Origin: Whalleya microplaca
Taxonomy: Eukaryota > Ascomycota > Sordariomycetes > Xylariales > Xylariaceae
Length of the DNA stretch: 64,000 nucleotides
Direction of reading: 5' to 3'
NCBI GenBank assembly: GCA_022497155.1
Contig: MU385725.1
Coordinates: forward strand, 682,001-746,000
Each line of letters opens with the position of its first letter. The stretch's first letter is position 1. The position numbers and the translations under genes are program-made. The notes under the pieces are model-generated. The model worked only from the letters and a program-made list of their open reading frames with translations. It was not told where the DNA came from and made no database searches. Below are positions 1 to 12,692 of this stretch, in pieces.

Positions 1-1939
1 TAAGTGGCTGACAAGCCCACCCACCCATTTGTCGTGCCGGATCTCTGACTAGGGTTACATTAACTGGGTGCACTTATAGCTCGTGGGGTAGATGATTGGT
101 TGGGGAAGCTAGAAGATATTCAAAAACAAGCTCAATTGCCATGCGGCATTAGATCGGTGGGGGCCAATTTCAAGATTAGAAGGTGCATGAGAGCTCAGCT
201 GAAGAATTTATAGCCACTTATTCCCGTCATCGAATAACGTGGGTGCTCTTCATTTCTTAGATTCAATTCTGTGTCTCTTAGACTATACAAGAAACCAACC
301 GGTATGTATTGAAGGACTTTAACAACTATTCATGTTGGAACGTGATGTTGGATCCAGAGAGATGAATTTATAGGATCATAACTTACAGGCATCGCATGGA
401 ATCTTATTATTAAGTATCTAGTTTGCAGTAGGTAAGTCATTGCCGTATATTCGAGGCTATCTTTTCATCATCTTCTGTTTTAATGTGCTGCCGATTTTGA
501 TGTTTTCTACTTGGCAATACCTTCCCCTTATTGTACATAGGTCAACCACACCTTGTGTCCTAAGAAGTAAATGCCCTCGGTAGAAGTGATTAAGCTTCTC
601 TAATAGTGGCTAAGACTTCCTTTGCTTTTCTTCCCTATAAGTACCTCCCTGTGCAATATCGTTCTATTCGTTCAGCACCTTACTTCTAGTAACCTACCTC
701 TGCTGAGATTTGAAGTATTAGCGTCGCTTGAGCAAATGTCAATTATATGACTGGATCCTAGTTAAAAGAGTTATCTCGAGCTAAAAAGTCATCCATGTGC
801 CATCTGTGGTAGTGGAGACAGAAGTACCTTAAAACTCAATGCCAAAGGACTAGAGCTAAACCTTGTGAGCAGACCAGCAGGAGGAAAATAACCCTGCCAA
901 TCTTACCGATTTTTGAAACACAACACCTACACAGCGTCCCCAAATATTTTTCTGTCAATTGTTCAGATCAGCTTTCTAATGCATCTTAATTCCAAGCTAC
1001 GGGCCACTTCCCCTAGGTACCTGAAAGCAAAAGCTGCCGAATCGGGACCCATGCTAGGGCCTACTGAAAGAGCAGTCAACTGACATGTACTCCCACCATA
1101 TATACGAGGCAGCCATGTTTGCCTTCATTGTTATCTTCTTGTCTTTTCAGATACCATCTTAGGAGGAAACATGAAACTTGTTGCTTAAATTAGAAAAATG
1201 GGCGGTTTATAGGTTGATGGGAGTAATAATGGCTATGATAGCTACTATAGTACAATAGGTAACATGTTAGCATCTGGGTGATTTGTCATCACGCGCCAGA
1301 CTATGATCGGAGGCACTGGAAACTGCGGGAGGAATGATATATCGCCATTTGTTCCTATGGTATCTGTGTATATCGTCTGTTGTATCTCGGAGAGCTGTGA
1401 AGCGGCGCACACGAGCTTTAAATCGAAATTAGTGTTTCTATCCCTGATGGAATGCCCTCTTTTCAAGTTAATCCTAGTGGTGGGAAGGTTGAGTGATGAG
1501 GTAGGAGCTATATGAATAGGTGTTAGGTGCAGGAGACTACCTATGAAGTCGAATCTAGGAAGATCCCAAACAGGGGCACGACCAGAAAATATGCCGTGAA
1601 GGTGCGGATACGGATGATTACGCCACAGCCTTAGACAAGCTCCAAGATGGGTTACCAGTCCCGGAAGGACGAGCTCTAACAGCTTACTTACATACCCGCG
1701 CGACGGCGCTAATTTATGCGTAGCTAGCTCTACTTTGATAGTTCCTACATAGGCTTCTTCAAAACCCTTTAAAGATGATATTGTATATTTCGGTCTCACT
1801 CTTTAGGACAGTAAAGCCATGAAAATCGAAAACAGTATCGTCTTAAAACAGATGCTAAACCTTATAAACATTATCAATATAAATATATCTATGAGTAGAT
1901 TTCTCCCCTGAGAGAACATTTAAGGAAATGCGAAGCGCA
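1..1939. other. intergenic, no supported gene
   Basis: Mildly AT-rich sequence with frequent stops in all frames. The only sizeable open frame (1245..1799, minus) has no recognisable domain, signal peptide or splice partner, so I do not call it a gene. No tRNA, repeat or element was recognised. Confidence 0.5.
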
Positions 1940-2677
1940 TTAAACATCCCATGGGTTATCCCCTCCTTTCTGACCAAAAAGGCAAGAAACGCCATGGTCT
2001 CTCCCAGAACAGCGAATTGCTTGACCAATAGTGTTTTTTGTGACCTTCTGCTTGTCATTATATGTGATCTCCCATCCTTGGCCAAAAGTCTCTTCTAAAC
2101 CGTGCGCTGAACCTTTCTTGCATCCATTACCATTCTTAATTTTCAGAGCTTTGTCTAGATGTGTAACATCTGGCTGGAAGCTCAACGCCAAATCATTATC
2201 ATTGCTGCATGCCACTTGGATAGGGTTGCCACCGTTGGCAGCTGCTGTGAGTGTTTGCCCACTCGGCCCTTTCTTCTCGGTGCTCCATTTGCCATGATGT
2301 TCTATGCCGACGCCTTCGGGGAGGTAAGTGAGTTGAGGGTAGCATATGTAGGCCTATGATTGATCTTTTAGTTCAATTGAATGAATGGGCAAAATGTGAC
2401 CATGCCTAGAACATACCAGTGGGACATAGTTTCCATTCCCATCCACCACGGTCGAGTCGCGTATAGATTGATAATGGACCAGAAAGGCCTGCTTCAACGA
2501 ATTCTGGCTCTCACTTCCCGAGCTGTCCTTGAACCATTCTGAACCTCCAGGAAACTCCATGTCTTCATCGGCGCATGAATAGGTTGTTCCTTTGTGCTCT
2601 CGTTGGTGCAAGGATGCAGCCTGGGGCATAGCTGCGCACACTGCCAGGAGGCCGGAGACGAAAAATAAATAGAGCAT
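1940..2677 (-). CDS. small secreted cysteine-containing protein, two exons
   Basis: Family not recognised. Exon 1 is 2417..2677 and exon 2 is 1940..2353, joined in phase 0 across a 63-nt intron with a GTATGT donor and an ATAG acceptor. The product is 224 aa. Residues 1-20 form a hydrophobic signal peptide (MLYLFFVSGLLAV...), so the protein is probably exported. The mature part has six cysteines, at about 34, 91, 136, 165, 202 and 211, enough for three disulfides, and is rich in Gly, Asn and Lys. No transmembrane segment follows the signal. Size, secretion signal and even cysteine number fit a fungal effector or other apoplastic protein, but that role is inference. The splice join keeps both halves in one frame and places the second half directly behind a secreted N-terminus, which supports the model. 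The alternative is two unrelated open frames. Confidence 0.7.
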
Positions 2678-4899
2678 CTTGACATATAAAGTTGATGATC
2701 GATTCTAAGAGTTGGTTGTCACCTACAATTTTGTTTCCAGGAATTTGTTGTCCAGACCGCGACCTTTATTAAATAAATACAGTACTACCCATCCCCATAT
2801 ATGAAAATTACTCTAATAAAAGGAGAAGTCCAGAAATAAACTATACAAAGGAAAATGCCGTTGACATTTCTTAGCTGATATTTTTAGCCGCCTGAATTGT
2901 CTATGATCTGCTGTATTTTGTAAGTAGAGTGGGGTGAACTGCATCTTTTATTGGTCAACCTTGTGGGTCAGATGGCTATGTAGACATAGTATTAAAACAA
3001 GTGGACAGATCCAAGACTCAGTTATGGGTATCATTACAGACTGTACTTGTTCCTCAGTCTAAAATAGGTAACAATATGGATCTCGGACTAACTACGATGT
3101 AGAAAATGGGCTCGCATTCGTAATGCAAATCTACAACTATATCTCTGACTTTATGCATCCTTCGAAATTGAAATGACGGTATTTAAAATCCTTGATATAT
3201 TGCTTGCCTGTTAGCCGAATACTAGCGTCATACCTAGGACCTATCGTGTCTGTGTTCACATGGCAAGTTAGAAGGTATGCAACTGGGTATAAAGCTATTT
3301 AGGCATTAGAATTAAACACAGAGCACTTGAATATTAGACTTGTAAACTCGTTATATTGAGATAGGGTTATGGTTATAAAGCTGAGGTCCCACGACTATAC
3401 GAGCTGGCAGGCTTACAGACATATACATACCGGCTACCTGTACAAGTATATATAATGGGGCTCTGTTCCCAGTGGCTACCTCACTTTACACTTAATTAGG
3501 TAAACCATTGTGCTCCACATTACTTTATCTTGTACTAACATATTAAGACATCTTGGTTAATTTCAGCCAATCAGGTCTAACTTTTAGCATAACATGCATT
3601 CCATTTAAACGTCGGATAGGAAAGTCTTAAATGCAAGTTTAATATTGATTGGTTTTTTCTAAACTCGGGAGGAAAGTATATAACTACTTAACGAATGACA
3701 TATTATAGTGTCATTTAATTTAACGATTATTTAGTTCTCAATTTACAATAGAACTATTATTAAGTGACATATTAGAATTTAGAAAGCGAGGCCCAAATAC
3801 AAGAAGCAATCATCATGCCATGCAAATATCTATGTCCCAGCTTGGTGTTGTGTTTCTTCAAGTGGTGAGTAAGCTGGATCTGCAAACTTGGTATCGAAGG
3901 CACATATTAAAAGGTATTTATATTATACTTAGCAGCTAGCTTCATACGCGAGGTTTATGCCGGTTTAGCCTATGATTTATGACATCGGTATCAATTTCTC
4001 AATCTCGTCATTGTAAAGAATCCTTCGCTCTATAGTCATGTAGCATATATAAGCTTAGCATGTACCCGATTAAGAATAGACATAGACATTACTAAGTACA
4101 TATATTATCTCTCTAGCAAAGATTTTGCCTTCATATTACAACTGTAATAATAATACTCGATTTGTAAAATTATCAGCATTAAAAAAGCCATTGTGATACA
4201 ATCTGAAGATCGCAAATTTAGACAAAGACCTGAAGATACTAGTACAGCTTCTTAGTAATGTGAATGATGATTCCGACCTCCATTTTCCAACGTCATCATG
4301 TCGTATTCTTGCGTGAACGCGAATTCTACCTTGAAGAGAACCCGAACAACTGATATGACCAAAATGGCCTGGAGATGTAGACGTTAGGAACACAAGGATC
4401 ACTTATGGACAGTTACTCTGGGAGAACTACAGGGAATCAATATTCGGGGAGACGAGCCATATTTTCGATTCAACAATGCAACTTCGGTTTCCGCATACAA
4501 CCAGTTCCTTGCGGTCGTCTAGAGGTCATAGGTTATAATATATATTTAAACCAAAGCAGTGGATCTGCTAGACTGTCTTTGATACCTAACATTTTTTTTC
4601 TTGCCTAGCTTGTACAATCTGTAGGCCTGAAAAAATGGAATATCAACCTGGTACCAGTTCATTTTCAATGTTCTTCTTCGTATATAGCTCCAATGAATGT
4701 GATATAGATAGAAGAACTGATGAATAAGCAATGAAAGAGAGGTTACACGGTGGCACTATAACTCATAAATCACCTTCCCGAATATTCTGACCCAAGTAAG
4801 TTATATCTTCATTAACGATAATCCATTTGTGCTTCACTTGATGGCCATCAATCATCATAACCAACTTCACACATTTGCAGGGCTCTCGCGTTGAGTCCC
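2678..4899. other. AT-rich intergenic region
   Basis: No gene supported. A short perfect palindrome lies near 3698..3719 (AATGACA, 8-nt spacer, TGTCATT). A short ATG-led frame near 3814 runs into a GTGAGT donor-like site, but I found no convincing second exon. Confidence 0.5.
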
Positions 4900-5646
4900 T
4901 CATGGACTGTGAAGAAACTGGTTAAACCAGCCAACAGCAGCATTCTTTGCTCTGGCCATTGCCTCTTGTTCTCCAGGTTTCTGCTCGCTTCCGCGGATAA
5001 AGCATCCATGGTCCACACGAGGGAAATACTGATAGTCAAACTCCACGCCAAGCTTAGGGATCGTCTGGAGTGTGTGACTCTTCAGCTCATCAGTATACAT
5101 AGGGTCATGCTCCGGCGAAAGCACTTGAACAGGCACTGCGACCTCGTCAATGTCTTTGTTGGTTAAGAGGGAAGGATGTCCAGTTGAGATGCAATCGACG
5201 AGTGGGGGTTGGTGCTCCCGGGCACCCAAGCGGAAGACGGCCCAACCACCAAAGCAGTAACCGACTGCGCCAACCTTCTTGTACTTCAGTCGAAGAGCCC
5301 TAGCACAGGCGAAGACCTCGGGCTCGCGGATCTCTCGGGCATTTCTCTTCATAAAGCCTGGGAAATCCAACTTTTGTAGTTGTCCAGAGAGGACAATTTG
5401 AGCATCCACGATCTCGCCTCCGAAAAAGTCGGCAAGGTAGACTGTGGCATTGGCCTCACGGGCGTAATGGTCTGCTAGCAAACGTGCATTTGTAAAAGTC
5501 CAACCGAAAATATCGTGAACGATCAAGATAGCTACGTCCGGATTCTCGCCTGTGATGTAGGCGTCTTTGCCAGCTAGCTTTCCGACGGTGCCGGTCGGCG
5601 TACCGTTCCATTGAAAGCCTTTGATGCAGCACTCCGACAGAGACAT
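4900..5646 (-). CDS. dienelactone hydrolase family protein (alpha/beta hydrolase)
   Basis: Single-exon gene of 248 aa, close to the usual length of the family. It is an alpha/beta hydrolase of the dienelactone hydrolase type, whose founding members open lactone rings in aromatic breakdown; most fungal members have no proven substrate. The nucleophile elbow is G-Y-C-F-G-G with Cys131. Asp181 lies in SPEHD and His213 in RVDHG, completing the family's Cys-Asp-His triad. An N-terminal VHDIFGW stretch (about 44-50) is the conserved oxyanion-side segment. There is no signal peptide, so it is probably cytosolic. The ATG at 5646 gives the usual N-terminus (MSLSECCIKG). It stands alone, with 2.2 kb empty downstream and 1.2 kb upstream. 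The family is secure; the substrate is unknown. Confidence 0.93.
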   Translation of the reverse strand: MSLSECCIKGFQWNGTPTGTVGKLAGKDAYITGENPDVAILIVHDIFGWTFTNARLLADHYAREANATVYLADFFGGEIVDAQIVLSGQLQKLDFPGFMKRNAREIREPEVFACARALRLKYKKVGAVGYCFGGWAVFRLGAREHQPPLVDCISTGHPSLLTNKDIDEVAVPVQVLSPEHDPMYTDELKSHTLQTIPKLGVEFDYQYFPRVDHGCFIRGSEQKPGEQEAMARAKNAAVGWFNQFLHSP

Positions 5647-6854
5647 TGTAGAAGGAATATGAAATTGATATGATACTAACTGTATATAAAGCAGAAATAG
5701 CTAATTCAGTGAGGGTTTTCTTTACAGTAGGCAATCAGGGCGGGGACGATAATGGACTTAAGAAAGCTTCCCGTTAATTCCTTTATATGCAACCATTATA
5801 TGCAAACTCGGGCCTGAGATGTGCCGCTTGAATACTCCGCAAATGTCACACATAACTAGACTCTACGTTGCTTACATTCCGCAACGCATTTAAGATGCAT
5901 AACTGCCGTTGCCCGGCACCTATCCAATCGTATGCTAGTTAGTAGATCACGACTGTACATCAATGCTTCTGTTACTGTAGTCCAGTTATTAGTCTATAAT
6001 CCTTGCAAAAATATATATTCACCACTATATCCTTCTTTGATGGGACCACCTTGCGGAGTTGTGCGGACTTGCAACATTGAAGGCGTAATGTGACACCGCC
6101 ACTTCAAGCCAGCGGTCTTACATAATACAGCTTCACGGAGTTCTCGGGCCTTCTTCAAAAGTTCTGCGCCGTATCTTCGCCTCTATTATAGAGAAAGATA
6201 CCATGTCTAATGCGATTGGCGGTGCGGCAATCATCTGTACTGATGCAAAGACAACCCGCATACCCGGCGTGGGTCCCGAGGGGGGTACCATGAGCAGAAG
6301 CTCTACAATCCAGACCATCCTAGGACTCTGCACAGCCCATATATCAGATGTAGTTAGTATAAAGACTGTAAGTTCTTAATTGGTATAGTTTCATGAGAAG
6401 GTGCTGACATAGAGATTGTGCTGGAAAAGTTGAGTGGTAAAGCTTGACAGGAATATTTCATCATACTGGAGCGTGTTGGACTTGGGGCACAGGACCACTT
6501 AGACTCCTTGAAAGCTAGCATAGTCTCATGGGAACAGTAAGTTTCAAAGCTATTACGCTAAAGTCAATTAATAATCAACCCTTATCATTTCCAATATGAT
6601 TGAATATCACGCAAACCTACAGGTCGTTGCAATCCTCATGTTCTTAATCCTTCTTGCCAAATTAAAAAATGCTTGACAAGAAAATCTTCACGTCACCAAA
6701 TAGCCGGGGCAAATATTTCACGACCAAAGCTTCTGCGCAAATCCTGGCACCAACTATTTGCTGAGAAAAGTAACAGAGAAACATATCGCAACCTCCAGCT
6801 CCAGCACCAAGACGCCTTCACGTAAGCAATTTCCAACCCGCCTTTTCTCGCTAC
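5647..6854. other. intergenic, no supported gene
   Basis: Mixed-composition sequence serving as 5' flank of the hydrolase gene and 3' flank of the next secreted-protein gene. Short open frames around 6133..6333 show no domain or splice partner. Confidence 0.5.
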
Positions 6855-7600
6855 CTACATTGTGGTAGCCTTAGGAGAATCCAAACTGCCCACAGCAGTT
6901 GGCAGCGCAGGCCATGTACCATTCTTGAAACACGAGAACGACACAACACGTTCCATCCAGTCGGTGGTACTCAGGTCCCAGCCAACGGGGTTATTCATGC
7001 TTAGCAAGAGGGAACCAGTGCAGTCGAGGGTGTCATGGCAGACGTCTTGCGTTGCCTGTTCGCAAGTCATGCTATAATGAAGTAGAGATGTTAGTATAGG
7101 TATATTGGTACGCGTGTAGCTTGACATAGCTCTTTCCTGGTATTTATCCTCGAAGGTGGGCATGTGGCACACCGTGACAAAATGTGTATGGGAAATATCA
7201 AGGATCATAAAACAGAGGGAGGAGAGACTTACACATTCGCCAAGCACACAAAACCATCATCCAACGGCGTCAGCGTCTTCACTTTCCCGACCCAGCGAGC
7301 AGGGAGGTCGTAGCATGTCGTCAAGTTGAACAGCTTGGGAAGACATTCACCCTGGCCGTGGTCTTCGAGACAGACGTTCGCCTAATGCACGTGAAACTCT
7401 CTGTCAGTCGATATATCTGACTACTCAGCCCCTTCCATGCTAGCACACTAGGCTACACACGGGACAGCTGGAAGATATTATGCAATGTGTAGAGGACTCA
7501 CATTAGCCACTGGCGTGCAGTCCGCTGACCTCGGCGTCTTCCGAGGGGCAGCTCCGGCGAGGGCTGCCAGGAAAAGGAGAGAATTAACGAATGACTTCAT
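6855..7600 (-). CDS. cysteine-rich small secreted protein, three exons
   Basis: Exons are 7502..7600, 7233..7381 and 6855..7071, with GTGAGT and GTAAGT donors and TTAG and ATAG acceptors. Phases match throughout (0, then 2), giving 154 aa. Residues 1-18 form a signal peptide (MKSFVNSLLFLAALAGAA). The mature protein has nine cysteines (28, 37, 46, 56, 79, 86, 94, 100, 130) and two N-glycosylation sequons (N52 and N133). The stretch around 54-82 (TTCYDLPARW...FVCLAN) resembles small secreted fungal proteins with a beta/gamma-crystallin-like fold, but I cannot confirm this. An odd cysteine count suggests one free or intermolecular thiol. It is a candidate effector or cell-surface protein by size and composition only. 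The ATG at 7600 is too near the first donor for the exon to appear as a long open frame. Confidence 0.75.
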
Positions 7601-9135
7601 CTTGATCAAAATGAGGAGCCGAGGAAATCAGTGCAAATACACTAATATGGAAAGAGAGTGAATTGAAAAGAGCGGCAGCAACTATAACTATTGTTGCTAA
7701 AGGTGGTCTAAAGGTCAAGCACACCCATCATGTATGTGTCGAACGTCAACTACCTACTCCCTTTTATATACACATACGATCACCATGTCGCCAAGGAACT
7801 ATTTCTAGCTACGATATGTATTCCCACTACCTACTATAGGATGTTGGCCCCTGATGAGAAAGCGTATAGGGGAGAAGGGAATACACTGCGACATGGCCAT
7901 TGGATAACAGAGCAGCTCATTTCATTTCAGAGAGGTTCTTGGATGTTGGTTTGGCTGCCGGGATCGTCGATCCTGCGTGATTGGCCATCTTCGCCAACAC
8001 AGCATTCCCGAGATGCTGGATAAGATAAAAGTCCCATGCCTGACCAAATTGCGCGGTCCACCTGGAAATCCTGCTGTGCCTTCAGATGCTATAACTCCAC
8101 ATCCACATACCTATATCACATAAAAATCACAGACTCCTATACATATACAGATTGATGAGGAAGCTGGTGCCAGTTAATATCTACCCCAGATATCGGATCT
8201 CACTTCATCTATGAGCATTGCATATACTATCACGGCTCGGCACTATTCCATATATAATCCTACTTCGAAGTCCCAATCTGTATCTTTACCCTTTACCCCC
8301 AAGCACATCAATCAGACATATGATAGAACTCATATATTGAAGCGAATTAGAAGTCCAGGATGAACTACTATGAGTACGGCTATATATAGACACTGATCTA
8401 CATATCAAATATCCCATGTACATTCTAGGACCCCAGGCAAATGTCCACGCAAAGTGGAGTTCTAGCATTTCACCACAGGATTCCCAGGACCACCCACGAA
8501 TGACTAAGGGGCGTGACAACTCCTCGCCCGGGCAAAACGACAACACGCGCTTCCTCGAAACATACATAATACAAGCTGTCACCTCGGGTATTTTCCTTTG
8601 TCGTCGACATCATGCAGGCCCGAGTATGTAAGGGATAAACGACAGCTGGGCTATGGTCATAGCGAAGCTGCACCTGCGAACCGGTGGTGCGGATCGGGCG
8701 AGGAGCGACAGGAGTGTGCGGAACGTTACACCCGAAGAGCCGAAGAGCGAGATCCCAGCGTATGCAGAACGAAGTGGATTTTATCGAAGCGAGAGAAGTT
8801 GAGAACTGAGGGGTGGTTGAGGAAATGGCCGACGGGCGGCCTACTCGAGAATACCTCGAATTGAAGATACACAAGACGAATGCTACGGTTTTGGAGAAGA
8901 TGTTGTTGATCACGGAATAAAATACCAACCCGATATTGATTTATAAGCGCGGTATGTATATATCAACATCTACCGAACAATAGATAAGCTGCAGTTACAC
9001 GTGGGTGGTAAGCAAGGGACCACCGGTATCTTCCGGGATTACCAACCCTCAATTCAGATGTACATGTATGAAGGTATCAAACGCTCGCCTCCTTTTCACA
9101 AACACCGCATATAAGTCATAGCGAGATAAACGCTT
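7601..9135. other. intergenic, no supported gene
   Basis: Open frames exist on both strands between 8.29 and 8.93 kb, but they overlap one another and show no recognisable domain. I see no promoter or repeat I can name. Confidence 0.45.
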
Positions 9136-10911
9136 TCAAACCGGATTAAGGGGCTTCTGCCCATAGATGAACGTTCTGATGTAACAAGTATAAGCAAGCG
9201 ACACAACCGGAAGCCATCGCGTAAAGCGGACAGATAAAAACTCACATATTCACATATGCATGTATGTTCGTATCCCTGAAATCGCGCTTGACGTCCTCGA
9301 CGAACTCGCGCACGCGCTCGGGCGCCATGCCCAGCACGCCCAGCACCTTGAGACTCATGCCCTCGAGCCCGACCAACATGTCCTCCTGGAAGTAGGTGGC
9401 GACGGTCTTGAAGTAGCGCCCCTTGGCCCAGGGCCCCGTGGGGAAGTAGAAGCGCCGCTCGACGACGTCCTCGAACCCGGCGTCCTCGAAGTACTGCCGG
9501 TAGTGCTGCACGTTGCTCCAGGAGCGGCCCAGGCGCGACACGCCCTCCATCATCAGCTCGTTCCACCGGTACAGCGCGGACTCGGTCGGCGGCTCGCCGA
9601 TGTAGCACATGGGGAAGAGCGCGTCCTGGAACTCTATGAAGCCGCCCGGCGCCATGCTCTTGTAGGCCTGGCGCACAACAGCGGCCGGGTCGTTGAAGCA
9701 GCTCAGGAGCGCGCGCCCGTGGATGAAGTCAAATGGTTCGGTGTAGGTCCATTCGTCCTCTGCATCGTCTATTTCGAACTTGCAGTTTTCGGGCAAGCTG
9801 GTACGTGTAATAAGTCAGCACGGTCTGTGCTAGTGAAGGGGAAAGACTGACGCGACGCACAATTGAGGCTGAATGGGACTCAAGTCTGTGCCGATGACTT
9901 GTGATTGAGGGTGCTGACTATGAATGAGTTGTTAGGTTTGTTAATGAATCAAAAGGTAAGTACCTATAAACAATTAAGTTTTATGATCTTTAATCATAAT
10001 CGTCAACTTACTATGTTTAACTCAAATAAGATTTAAATGAGAAGAGTAAAAATTTAAACATACAGAGCTGCGCAAATGTTAGCATTTGAGATATAGCAAT
10101 TGGCGATAAGTCAAACCGAAGTCTATAGCCCATATACCGGTGCCTAGATTAATTAGCGATGAATAAACTAGGCAAGCGATATGAGCCCGAACCTGTCGCA
10201 ATATCTAGAACTCGGCCGGGGTTGGCTGGGAGGGGCGCTACATTGAGTCGCCCGCCAGCAGCTACTGTGAACAATTGATGCTGAAGATCTGTCTCGAGTA
10301 TGAGCATCGTCGCAAATAGCGTAGATCGAACAATAAGACTCTACTCACCTAGCCGTTCTTGCTCAGCCTGCAGGAAAATTAACGTGTGCGAGATTGAAGC
10401 CATCGCATGTGATTCTCAAACATACCTCATCATTCGGTAAGAAGTATCCTGAGGAAGCGTGTCAGCAAAGCGCGTGACATTCAGGGCTTGCAGTTTGCTG
10501 CCATACTGCCTTCTTTATATCGGTGATAAGTGCGACCATTCTCCTCGACGAAATGGTACAGGCTCGAGTCTAGCGACATCGTGGAGGATCTTGAAACCAG
10601 TCAAAATCTTGCTGATGAGATCCGGGCATGAGCTGAGTGGTGGCTGCGCCGTACCTAATGCTCGCCGTGCTCGACCCAACCGCCTTTTCATAATTAGTAA
10701 ACCAAATTTTGAGGAGGTCGCCCGTCGCGGTACTGACTGTAGTCGGCTCATCGTCGACTGATGGTAATGATGGAGCGCTACCGCTGCCCCATGATAAAAG
10801 CGACTCATCTTGGTCTACTGACATAGTCAGGCTTGACGCCAACGAATTCGTTCTCGTAGTCATCGTATGTTCATCGCCGTTCGTGTGAGCATCCGGGATA
10901 GTATCTGTCAT
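9136..10911 (-). CDS. LaeA-like SAM-dependent methyltransferase, ten exons
   Basis: Class I SAM methyltransferase of the fungal LaeA-like group (TAM/UMTA), some members of which regulate secondary metabolism. Inferred exons in order of transcription: 10655..10911, 10507..10589, 10426..10448, 10349..10367, 10193..10288, 10117..10143, 10064..10067, 9861..9917, 9246..9797 and 9136..9175. They sum to 1,158 nt in one frame, 385 aa. Family landmarks appear in order: ENGRTYHRYKEG, YFLPNDEAEQERLDLQHQLF, motif I VLDIATGTGIWAIDFA (about 154-168, split by an intron), VIGTDLSPIQP, CKFEIDDAEDEW, the PGGFIEFQD strand and a C-terminal FIYGQKP. Several donors are weak (GTACGG, GTTCGG, GTTTGA) and one exon is only 4 nt, so the joins need transcript proof. 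The N-terminal 85 residues are variable and disordered. The true target is unknown. Confidence 0.85.
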
Positions 10912-12691
10912 TCTATTCTTTCGCCCTGGAGCGCGCGAGTTTGAATCTCAAGATGTATCGACATCAGCAGATCGGAATCGTATTCCGTGTACACAGTATG
11001 AGATCGGAATATGTAGAGTGCAGAGCCTGCCTCAAGGCAGGTGAGGGGAATGCCACACTTAAGAACGGTGGAAAATGGGAGTTGGGGTGGTCAGCAGCGA
11101 AGACTCGTTGCGGAAGGATAAGAAAACGCCAGACCCAGGCGCGGGCGAACGCCTCGATATGCACCGTTGCCCGGAGGTGGGAATTCGATACCGCCTCAGC
11201 CGTATCTAGCGTCTCGTCCAGGCAGGCTCGGCAAGCAGGCTGGCTACAACCGGATTCGACTGCGCAGAGAGACAACGTCGCATTCGTTACTTTACTCTAC
11301 ATGCGACGTCCCATGCAGCGCATCCAAGACACGGCGTCCCGGCCAGTAGGACGTGGTGAGATATCCTGTCCTTACATACAGTAAGACCTGATGCGCAGTG
11401 ATCCTTCGACCCGTCGCGCTTATCCAACTCAGTGTATTGGACTGCGGAGAGAGAGATCCTTCTCGATCTCAACAGCTCGATCTTTCTGGGGTTGGTTGTA
11501 TGTATGTATGTAATCCGGCTAATACTCAGCCCGAAGAGGTGAATTGTGCGAGAAGCTTACTGCTTACATATATAAAGTAGGTAGCCCACTCATCTCAATA
11601 CCAAACGGTGAGACCCATCTGCTTCGTAAAAGTAGTACGACGAAGGATTACTTCCCTATTCGTCCCCGCGAGTTGAGGCTTGCTCCGGATTCTGCAAGGT
11701 CAGGAATGGCGTCCCATCTTCTGTAGGAGGGGAAGTCCCCCCCTTGACTCGCGCCACGGCGCTGCGGGTAGAAACGCCAACGGCTGGATAATGTCGCCGA
11801 GTGGCTTGTGATCAGCTACTAGGATCACGTCATGAAGAGCGTTTACAAGGCGAGAGGGCAGTAGTACGCGAAACTCTAATAACTTGTATGTACTGCTATT
11901 TCCAATACCTTATTAGGCATCTGTAAGGTCTGCTGGTCGGTGATCTCGGCACCCGATCTCAGAACACCACGAACATATCGGTGGGAAAATCGAGAAATCC
12001 GAGTGCCCAAGGTACCAACAACCTAAGACAGGTCAATGCGAACGCAGAACACTTTATTAAAATACTACCACACCATGGCATCAAATACCTATTACTATTG
12101 GCCGCTTTACGTTGATTTATTTTGAGACGAATTGACAGCACACCAGAACCAAGCTCTCGGGATGATGTTCTACATTTACTATCCGAGCAGCCGAGGGAGA
12201 CTTTCCACGTGGGACGTGTTCATGCTATACCTATGTTACATATATAAGCCGTGAGACACGAATCAAGAATTCGTAGCATTCTAGGTACATACACACATTT
12301 TCTCCTCCATTGGCTCGGCCGGTTATGCGACATTGTACTCGTAGAACGTCGGCAGATATACCGAAAGGGATCGAAATAGTCCTTACATAGCACCAACCGT
12401 GATGTAAGGAGAGGTAGCATCACACGCAGCAGATAACCCTATTTGAATTGCCGAACTGTAACTTGCATAATTCGTGTCGCACTATAAAACATACACACCC
12501 AGCTAACCTAAGCCGCCTCCCATATGCATTTCCACCGTGCTATGCCGAATCTTTACCACCATCCAATGTCTAATGAAACGCCTTAATAAGTCTTCGTCGT
12601 GAGGTCGTGATGATCGTTACTGCTACTACATGTAATGCGTCGCTGATGTGATGCGTCCATCATTCATTCATTCATTCATTCATTCATCCAT
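10912..12691. other. intergenic between methyltransferase and GIY-YIG gene
   Basis: The 10.94-11.4 kb part has open frames on both strands (up to 147 codons), but no domain and no convincing splice structure. The 11.7-12.6 kb part is AT-leaning and featureless. The last bases before 12692 are an ATTC microsatellite. Confidence 0.45.
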
Positions 12692-12692
12692 T
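12658..12692. repeat. (CATT)n microsatellite
   Basis: About eight tandem CATT units ending in a slightly degenerate unit, directly at the 3' end of the GIY-YIG gene, so probably within its 3' untranslated region. Confidence 0.9.

Noticed and set aside
1245..1799. 184-codon minus-strand open frame
   Set aside because: No domain, signal peptide, splice partner or coding-like composition; likely chance.
8470..8928. 152-codon minus-strand open frame overlapping an 88-codon plus-strand frame
   Set aside because: Neither has a recognisable domain, and the two overlap, so I cannot support either.
9260..9850. 196-codon plus-strand open frame
   Set aside because: Antisense shadow of the GC-rich main exon of the LaeA-like methyltransferase.
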